This document shows, piece after piece, positions 57,829-64,000 of a DNA stretch of 64,000 nucleotides; position 1 is the stretch's first letter; the number at the start of each line of letters is the position of its first letter. The DNA comes from Lachnospiraceae bacterium (GTDB taxonomy: Bacteria; Bacillota_A; Clostridia; Lachnospirales; Lachnospiraceae). Both the position numbers and the translations under genes were made by a program. The stretch spans positions 9,068-73,067 of the forward strand of contig JAETQR010000021.1 in assembly GCA_021770615.1 (NCBI GenBank). The letters are read 5' to 3'. A model generated the notes under the pieces. That model was not told where the DNA came from. It made no database searches and saw only the letters and a list, made by a program, of their open reading frames with translations.

Positions 57829-59055
57829 TTGAAAAAACAAAGCAGAAAGCTACTGAGTTTTGTTTTGGCGCTGGTCATGTTCCTGGGGGTAGCAGTTCCG
57901 GTTCAGGCGGCAAAGAAAGTAAAACTGAGCAGTACAAAGGTAACAGTAAGGGTCGGCAAGACAAAAACGATCCAGGTGAAAAATACGTCAAAGAAGATAA
58001 AGTGGTCGGTTGTAAAGGGAAAAGCCTATATTAAACTGACTAAAAAGAAAAAACAGAGCGTAGTGATAAAGGGGAAAAAGGCAGGAAATGCAAAAATCCT
58101 TGCAAAAGCAGGTAAGAAAAAATTGTATTGTAAGGTGACTGTAAAGGGCGCAGAAGTACCCGTTCCGGATCCGGTGGCAGTTACACCGGGGCCATCGGTA
58201 CAGCCGTCGGTGCAGCCACAGGCCTCGCAGCCTGCGGGAACGACACAGCCAGGGGGACAAGTTCCTTCTGTACCATCGCAGACCGTACAGCCAGGAGATA
58301 ACGTTTCTTCTGCACCGTCCCAGGAACCGTCTGCTGTGCCTTCGGTTATTCCGTCACAGTCTGCAGATCCGAATGCACCGGGAGGATTTCAGTATGAAGG
58401 GCTTGATACGGGCTGGATCGATCCGTCTAAGCCGATGGTCGCCTTTACGTTTGATGATGGTCCGGTCGGAAATTCGGATACCAGCACCAGTATGATCATC
58501 CAGAATGCCCTGACTGCCCATAATGCACATGCTACGTTCTTTTATATCGGCAGCCAGATCAATAGCAATGCAAAAAAAGCTGAGATCCGTCAGGCTAAGG
58601 AGAGAGGATTTGAAGTGGGAAACCATTCTTACGGATGGAGTGACCTGAGTTCCTTAAAAGAGGAGGAGATCAAAAAATCCGTCGGGGATACGAATGCGAT
58701 CCTGACAGAGCTTACCGGATACAGTCATTTCCTGTTCCGTGCCCCGAACCTGTCTGTGAGCAATACAATGAAAGAATCGATAGAAGCTCCGTTTATCCAG
58801 TGCGGCACAGATAGTAAAGACTGGGATAAGGCAACGAAAGAACAGATCGTCGCAAATGTAAAGGCGGCAAAAGACGGGGATATCGTCCTTATGCACGAGA
58901 CGCAGAAAAATACTGCGGATGCAATAAATGAGATTTTGGATTACTTTGAGGAGAAAGGCTGGCAGGTGGTATCGGTTTCTGAACTATTTGCGGTGAGAGG
59001 CAAAAAGCTTATCACAGGAACAGAATATTCTTCCTGTGCTCCGGTTAAAGGATAA
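57829..59055 (+). CDS. Secreted polysaccharide deacetylase with Ig-like domain
   Basis: 408 residues from a TTG, seven bases after GGAGG. Signal peptide to about residue 26 (VPVQA). A lysine-rich Big2-like domain (about 27-105) is followed by a Pro/Ser/Gln linker (about 110-185) and a NodB domain. NodB motif 1 is TFDDGP, motif 3 FRAPNL and motif 5 IVLMHET. Motif 2 reads NHSYGWSDL: the second metal-binding His is Trp. It would deacetylate wall glycans such as peptidoglycan, if still active. Confidence 0.85.
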   Translation: MKKQSRKLLSFVLALVMFLGVAVPVQAAKKVKLSSTKVTVRVGKTKTIQVKNTSKKIKWSVVKGKAYIKLTKKKKQSVVIKGKKAGNAKILAKAGKKKLYCKVTVKGAEVPVPDPVAVTPGPSVQPSVQPQASQPAGTTQPGGQVPSVPSQTVQPGDNVSSAPSQEPSAVPSVIPSQSADPNAPGGFQYEGLDTGWIDPSKPMVAFTFDDGPVGNSDTSTSMIIQNALTAHNAHATFFYIGSQINSNAKKAEIRQAKERGFEVGNHSYGWSDLSSLKEEEIKKSVGDTNAILTELTGYSHFLFRAPNLSVSNTMKESIEAPFIQCGTDSKDWDKATKEQIVANVKAAKDGDIVLMHETQKNTADAINEILDYFEEKGWQVVSVSELFAVRGKKLITGTEYSSCAPVKG

Positions 59056-59088
59056 CGACGACACATTCAGACGGGTGGAGATATGACG

Positions 59089-59157
59089 AAAAACAGGAAC
59101 GGTGAAAAACGGATGCAAGCAGGCTTGTTAAAAGTTTTTTGCCGCTTCTGTTTTTTT
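59089..59157 (+). terminator. Terminator of the deacetylase gene, related to the hairpin repeats
   Basis: The arms start AAACAGGAACGG and end CCGCTTCTGTTT and pair with G-U wobbles. Seven T follow. The loop GCAAGCAGGCTTG resembles the ACAAGCAAGCTTG loop of the repeats at 45752 and 48976. Confidence 0.75.
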
Positions 59158-59250
59158 GTTATACCCCAATTATCCGAGCAGCTTAATGGTGGATAAAAGG
59201 GCTTGTTATTTCTATACAAAAATGGCAATAATAGAAAATATCGATTTTTA

Positions 59251-59279
59251 TTGACATATTTTTACCCATAATTTACCAT
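59251..59279 (+). promoter_or_regulatory. Promoter of the arylsulfotransferase gene
   Basis: A consensus TTGACA at 59251-59256, 17 bp, TACCAT. About 58 bases upstream of the start. Confidence 0.6.
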
Positions 59280-59336
59280 AAAATAGACAAGGTGAAGGGA
59301 TAAAATACAAGTATCACAAATACAGGAGGCTAACGA

Positions 59337-61361
59337 ATGAATACCATAAGATTCATCCCCCCCCCGCTTCGCGCAGGGTATCTTACCTTACGGGGAATCC
59401 CGTTTACAAAAGGATATGATAAAAGCTTTGATAAAGATTACGAAAAGAAATCAAAGGACTATATCAAATATCAGTCGGTTAAAAAAGATAAGATCCGTAT
59501 CGAGAGCGACATCCGGATGGAAAAGGGACTTGCGATGAAGACGCGTGAGCGGGAGCAGGAACTGGTCAGAATGTTTAAAGAAGAGAAGTATTCTTTTGAG
59601 TCTCCTGGCATTTTTTTGAACCCATATGGCATGACCCCGCTTTGTGCTTATTTGTTTTTTTATACTGAAAATGAGTGCAGTGTAAGGTTTTGCGTTGAAG
59701 GCAGGACAAAAGATACCTGTATTACAGACTGGGTGAAGAGACCGTGCAAATGGCACCGGATCCCGGTATATGGCCTGTATCCGGGAAAAGAAAATAAAGT
59801 GTTTCTTGAACTGGTTGATACAGATGGGAAAGTGATTGATAAAAATCAGGTCAGGATCGAGACGGCGCCGCTCAAAAAGGTAATGGAAGATGCTGTCCGA
59901 ATCGAGCAGAAAAAAGCAGAGTCTGCGATGAAACTTATTTTTGTGGCGGGAAAAAGCACGACGTATCCGATGGCTTTTGATACAAACGGTGACATTCGGT
60001 ATCTGATGATGTACCGCCCACGGGGGTATGGATTTTTTGAACTGGCAAACGGCAGATTTATCATGATGGAGCGGCAGACGCTCGTTCCAACATATATGAT
60101 CCCGCATTCTACCCAGATGTATGAGATTGATTATCTGGGCAGGGTGTACAAAACCTATTACGTGCCAAATGGGATTCATCACGATGTCTGTGAGATGACG
60201 CCCGGAGGGAATCTCCTGGTGGTCAGCAACTCCCAGTGTGGACATGTCGAAGACTGTATTGCGGAGATCAACCGCCATAATGGCAGAATTGAGAAATTTC
60301 TTGATCTCAGGGAGGTGTTGAAAACGGCATACAGGGATCGGACGAACTGGATCCACATTAATTCACTGGAGTATTGTCCGGAGACAAAGGATGTTGTATT
60401 TTCTGCCAGAAATCTTCATAGTATGATCTGTATCAGTTGGAAGACAAACAAGCTCAAATGGATCCTTGGAGAGAAAAAATTCTGGAACAAGACGCCATTT
60501 GGATACAAGGTTCTGAAGACGCCGGATGATATGCCATGGCATTTTCAGCAGCACTCGGTAAGGGAAATCCGTGAAGATCTGGATGGAAATGCGGATACGA
60601 GACATTTTATCCTGTTTGATAACCACTGGAACCTGCGCAGAAAAATATCAGCTTATGATAATGATGATAAATCCTATGTGACGATCTATACGGTCAATGA
60701 GAAGAAGAAGACCGCAAAGATTGAAAAACGGTTTGGCGGTGTGAAATCAAAGATCACTTCAAATGGCATTTTAAAGTCAGAGGAACAGAGGATTTTCTAT
60801 ATGGGTGGTTTTCTGGCTTTTCCGGAGGAGAATGATGAACGCTGTGCAATGATCAGTGAATTTGATTATAACACAGGGGAAGAATTAAATCGTTACAGCC
60901 TGCGGTACTATTTTTTCCGTGCTTTCGAGATGAAACCGGATGTTGATGACCTGGCTTCTGCCATGGATCTGTATGCAGAGCCATGTGTAGGTTATCTTCA
61001 GCCTTTTGAGAAAGCAGACGGGGAGATCAGGATTCCGGAAAAAGGGATTGAAGAGGCCCCCCTTGGCTGCCAGGAGGAACGGATCCGGCTTCGGATCGAG
61101 GATGGAAATCTTTGGGTCAAATCGAGAGACCATCTGATCGATCAGGTATTTTTGGCCGGTACGAAACAGAGTTATGTAAAAGATTTCCGGGAACCGGAAA
61201 AGCAGCAGGAGATAGCAGCAGACATGGAATATTATCTGTCCATTCCGTTGTATAATATTGCTCCCGGGGAGTACACAGTGGTCGTACAGTTCAAAGGAGC
61301 ATGTTACGATACGGGAAACTCGATAAAAATACAAAAAGTTACGGATACGAAACAGATTTGA
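59337..61361 (+). CDS. Arylsulfotransferase (ASST)-family protein
   Basis: 674 residues with ACAGGAGG ideally placed before the ATG. No signal peptide is visible. The N-terminal domain (about 90-195) is beta-rich. The remainder is a six-bladed propeller of the ASST type with NGIHHDVCEM, NWIHINSLEYCPETKDVVF and HFQQHSVREI, the histidine-rich segments expected around the active site. ASST enzymes move sulfate between phenols. The true acceptor is unknown. Codons 7-10 contain a run of nine C (59357-59365), a possible slippage site. Confidence 0.75.
   Translation: MNTIRFIPPPLRAGYLTLRGIPFTKGYDKSFDKDYEKKSKDYIKYQSVKKDKIRIESDIRMEKGLAMKTREREQELVRMFKEEKYSFESPGIFLNPYGMTPLCAYLFFYTENECSVRFCVEGRTKDTCITDWVKRPCKWHRIPVYGLYPGKENKVFLELVDTDGKVIDKNQVRIETAPLKKVMEDAVRIEQKKAESAMKLIFVAGKSTTYPMAFDTNGDIRYLMMYRPRGYGFFELANGRFIMMERQTLVPTYMIPHSTQMYEIDYLGRVYKTYYVPNGIHHDVCEMTPGGNLLVVSNSQCGHVEDCIAEINRHNGRIEKFLDLREVLKTAYRDRTNWIHINSLEYCPETKDVVFSARNLHSMICISWKTNKLKWILGEKKFWNKTPFGYKVLKTPDDMPWHFQQHSVREIREDLDGNADTRHFILFDNHWNLRRKISAYDNDDKSYVTIYTVNEKKKTAKIEKRFGGVKSKITSNGILKSEEQRIFYMGGFLAFPEENDERCAMISEFDYNTGEELNRYSLRYYFFRAFEMKPDVDDLASAMDLYAEPCVGYLQPFEKADGEIRIPEKGIEEAPLGCQEERIRLRIEDGNLWVKSRDHLIDQVFLAGTKQSYVKDFREPEKQQEIAADMEYYLSIPLYNIAPGEYTVVVQFKGACYDTGNSIKIQKVTDTKQI
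59357..59365 (+). repeat. C9 homopolymer inside the arylsulfotransferase start region
   Basis: Nine consecutive C encode Pro codons at positions 8-10. A change of one C would shift the frame and stop the protein early, the hallmark of a possible phase-variable gene. Confidence 0.8.
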
Positions 61362-61442
61362 CATATTGTCAGATTATAGTATACTTATTGTAGCAGCCTG
61401 AACAATCATCAGGCTGAAAAAAGAGATAGGAGAGAAACGCAT

Positions 61443-63794
61443 ATGAGAAGGAAGATAGCGGCGGCCGGACTATTGCTTGCATGTGGACTGGCAATCGGGG
61501 CGGCAGCAAATACACAAATGTCCAAAGCGGCGGCAAAGTATACGATATCGAAATCGACAAAACCATGTAACAGCTCTTACCGCAGGCTGAAAAGCTATAA
61601 TAGCAAAACAAAGAATTATTATACGATCAAGTCATATCTTGAGCGCCTGAAAAGTAGGGGAGGCGGTACCCTGGTGCTGAAAAAGGGCACATATAAGGTG
61701 TGTTCTACGTTGGAGGTACCCTCTAATGTTACGATCCAGATGAAAAAGGGTGCGACGATAAAGAAGACTTATGTAACCGGAAGTTCTTCTTTGAAACCGA
61801 CAAAGACATTATTTAAGCTTAGTTCCTCCAAAGCGAAAAATTATAAAGGAACCAAAAAGGTTGTGATCAAGGGTGCAAAAAATGCCACGATCAACCTTGG
61901 AGACGTAACGAATGCGATTGGTATCGATCTTGGCCATAACTATAATGTATCGATCTCCAAGATCCGTTTTAAAGGAAAAAAAGGCGGAGCTTATATCAAT
62001 ATCGCAGGAAGCAAACGCGTCAGCGTCGCAGATTGTACGTTTCTGAACGGAAAGAACAAATCCGGTGACAAATATAAGACGGCGGTTACGGTGAATTCGA
62101 TCGGTTCTGTTCCGTGTGAAAACATAAAATTTACATCCAATTCCTTCAGTGGACTTGAAAACGGAATTGCTTCTACAAAATATAAAAAATCCGTTTATTC
62201 TACAAAGATATCTGTAAAAAAGAATACCTTTACCAATATGAGCAGCTCCGCAGTTCTCGGGAAAATGTGGGCTTCTCCGACGATAACTTCCAATACGGTG
62301 AAACGGAATGACGGTACAACGAATACAGTTGCTGCCATGAAACTTTACAGTGTGACAGAGCCGGAAGTGTCAAAAAATAATATTACGAATTGCCGGTATG
62401 CCGTATCAATAAGCCGTTCGGCCAGCATTAATAATGTGATCTCAGCGGCAAAGGTAGAGTCGATGAAGAATAATACGGTAAAAGATCTGGCGCATTATTA
62501 TGTACCGTGTAAGAACGAGACGACGACGAGACTTTTCTATTTCCAGACGAAAGAAGATAATAACTTTACGATCACACCGTCTTCTGCACCATACAGAGAG
62601 CATTATACGGACAACGCTGCCTATACGGCAAATAGCTCCCAGGCAAAGACTTATTTTATATTTCGCTCTTATATGGAGCAGCTTGAATATGCGGGTGGCG
62701 GTACGATCAATATTGCGGCAGGGACATATGTACTCAGCCATTCGGTATGTATCCCGTCCAATGTAACAGTAAACTTTGCAGATGGCGTCAGGATCCAGAA
62801 AGTAAAAGCTACGAACACGAACCTTGCTACGAATAAGACGATGTTTGAAATCGTTCCTCCGTCGAAAGAGGGCGTGAAAAATTCTATCGGCGGCTATAAC
62901 GGTTCCCAGAACGTGGTACTTCAGGGAAATGGAAATGCGGTGCTTGACTGTAATAATGTTGTAAATGCGATGGCGGTCGTTATGGGACATGCAAATAATG
63001 TGACGATCCGCAACATTGCATTTACCAATGAATATGGATCTCATTTTATCGAATTGAATTCTTCCCAGAATGTGACAGTAGAGAACTGCTCGTTCACGGA
63101 TTTCAGGATCTATGATAATAAGAGCCATAAAGAAGCGATCAATATCGATACGACGGATGCCAATAACAATGGATTTAATTATGAGTGGTCGAATCATGAC
63201 CGAACAGCATGTAACACGGTGAATGTGAATAATTGCATCTTTACCAATATGGGAGTCGCTGTGGGAAGCCATACGTATTCGGTCAATGCGCTGAACCAGC
63301 AGATTTACCATGAAAATGTAACGATCCAGAACTGCAAGACAAATCAGACGTATAATGCGGCGGTCCGTATCATGAACTGGAGAAATGCCGTGATCAAAAA
63401 CAATTCATTCCTCGGTGTCCAGGGACTTGAGGACAATAAAGGAAATGCATATGTATGTATTCTGGTCAATGGTGCAGTGAACCCTACGATCACAAACAAT
63501 ACATTCAGTAAGGGGGGAACCCGTAAAAACTGTGCAATCCGTATTAATATGCGGACTTCTGCTTCCGTAGAGGCAGCAGTGAATGCCGGATATGCAGATA
63601 CAATCTGCGAGATTTCGGAACAAAATCTTCTGGATCTGAAAAACAATACTGTCCTTGAGGGATGTTATAAATATTTCAGGGTCGTATATGAAGATGGAAC
63701 CTATAAACCGAGGGAAGAGTGCATGTTTAATGATTCTTCAGCTGCGGGTGATGGTGAGGATACGAGTACGGATGACAAGATCACAGAGGACTGA
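61443..63794 (+). CDS. Secreted right-handed beta-helix protein (pectate-lyase-like fold), duplicated
   Basis: 783 residues. Signal peptide to about residue 30 (MSKAAA). Two homologous halves (about 55-370 and 395-745) each start with a SYLERLKSRGGG or SYMEQLEYAGGG segment followed by GTYKVCSTLEVPSNVTI or GTYVLSHSVCIPSNVTV, then many short beta-helix turns rich in Asn (NNVTIRNIAF, NVTVENCSFTDF). An acidic tail ends it. The fold suggests polysaccharide binding or cleavage. No catalytic set is identified. It follows the sulfotransferase gene and may act on the same polymer. Confidence 0.8.
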   Translation: MRRKIAAAGLLLACGLAIGAAANTQMSKAAAKYTISKSTKPCNSSYRRLKSYNSKTKNYYTIKSYLERLKSRGGGTLVLKKGTYKVCSTLEVPSNVTIQMKKGATIKKTYVTGSSSLKPTKTLFKLSSSKAKNYKGTKKVVIKGAKNATINLGDVTNAIGIDLGHNYNVSISKIRFKGKKGGAYINIAGSKRVSVADCTFLNGKNKSGDKYKTAVTVNSIGSVPCENIKFTSNSFSGLENGIASTKYKKSVYSTKISVKKNTFTNMSSSAVLGKMWASPTITSNTVKRNDGTTNTVAAMKLYSVTEPEVSKNNITNCRYAVSISRSASINNVISAAKVESMKNNTVKDLAHYYVPCKNETTTRLFYFQTKEDNNFTITPSSAPYREHYTDNAAYTANSSQAKTYFIFRSYMEQLEYAGGGTINIAAGTYVLSHSVCIPSNVTVNFADGVRIQKVKATNTNLATNKTMFEIVPPSKEGVKNSIGGYNGSQNVVLQGNGNAVLDCNNVVNAMAVVMGHANNVTIRNIAFTNEYGSHFIELNSSQNVTVENCSFTDFRIYDNKSHKEAINIDTTDANNNGFNYEWSNHDRTACNTVNVNNCIFTNMGVAVGSHTYSVNALNQQIYHENVTIQNCKTNQTYNAAVRIMNWRNAVIKNNSFLGVQGLEDNKGNAYVCILVNGAVNPTITNNTFSKGGTRKNCAIRINMRTSASVEAAVNAGYADTICEISEQNLLDLKNNTVLEGCYKYFRVVYEDGTYKPREECMFNDSSAAGDGEDTSTDDKITED

Positions 63795-63863
63795 TCTTGT
63801 ATCCGGATGTGAAAACAGATCATAAACAGTAAAATATGAGCGAAGTAAATGTGGGGTTGCCGA

Positions 63864-63892
63864 TTGACAATCCCACATTCCTACGTTATAAT
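63864..63892 (+). promoter_or_regulatory. Strong consensus promoter facing out of the window
   Basis: TTGACA, exactly 17 bp, TATAAT, a perfect sigma-A promoter. No gene starts before the right edge. Confidence 0.8.
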
Positions 63893-63925
63893 CTCGTCTT
63901 TGACACTTATAGAAACGTAAAATGG

Positions 63926-63970
63926 TCGTAACCCTGCTTGTAGCAAGGGCTGCGGCCATTTCTTCCATGG
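63926..63970 (+). promoter_or_regulatory. Hairpin in the leader of the gene beyond the right edge
   Basis: AATGGTCGTAACCCTGC and GCAAGGGCTGCGGCCATT pair with wobbles and one bulge, about 30 bases after the predicted transcription start, followed by a pyrimidine-rich TTCTTCC. It could be an attenuator. Confidence 0.45.
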
Positions 63971-64000
63971 AATCGATGTGTGCTATTTTTCTTTTAGATT

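Overview
The window is chromosomal DNA of a Gram-positive anaerobe of the class Clostridia, most likely a Lachnospiraceae gut bacterium. The evidence is the mraZ-rsmH-ftsL-pbpB-spoVD-mraY-murD-ftsW-murA-ftsQ-ftsZ cluster, a CIRCE-controlled groESL operon, pdxST, SleB-type hydrolases, DUF6273 and DUF6062 proteins and consensus sigma-A promoters. The genus cannot be fixed from sequence alone. Nearly all genes are on the + strand.

Region 1 (1-7350) is sensory. A degenerate kinase-like membrane protein, a complete histidine kinase and a NarL-type regulator form one operon. A LytTR regulator follows, then a sugar-type solute-binding lipoprotein translationally coupled to a chemoreceptor, with no transporter permease nearby. 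Two direct repeats 21 bp apart in the promoter of that pair look like LytTR operators.

Region 2 (about 7350-19240) is an AT-rich accessory island of mobile-element debris. It holds a frameshifted PIN-toxin tail with a small partner ORF, a serine-recombinase cassette reduced to a stub, a PLD-family protein, HNH/AP2-like and UDP-glucose dehydrogenase fragments, and a tyrosine integrase broken in three places. Inside the debris an apparently intact three-gene operon (13115-17691), with its own promoter, encodes a Cap4-like nuclease, a middle component and a Rad50/SMC-like ATPase. This is the signature of a Lamassu/DdmABC-type (ABC three-component) defence system and is the main accessory finding.

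Region 3 (19240-45710) is core: ychF, lgt, ttcA, tcdA, pdxST, an M56 peptidase, the division/cell-wall cluster with five MraZ boxes at its promoter, secG-rnr-smpB, two SleB-like hydrolases, thrC and a eukaryote-type hisA.

Region 4 (45710-50530) is repeat-rich. It carries a type I toxin with antisense RNA, a second copy of the antisense RNA gene that has lost its toxin, a duplicated long hairpin repeat, a structured leader RNA, a DUF6273 surface protein, an Rpn-family nuclease and a palindromic element.

Region 5 (50530-64000) contains glnS, a DUF2225 protein, a metal exporter, a DUF6062 gene (the only clear minus-strand protein gene), groESL, and a surface cluster: a polysaccharide deacetylase with a 31-bp palindrome at its promoter, an arylsulfotransferase with a C9 tract near its start, and a duplicated beta-helix protein. 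A strong promoter at 63864 points to a gene beyond the right edge.
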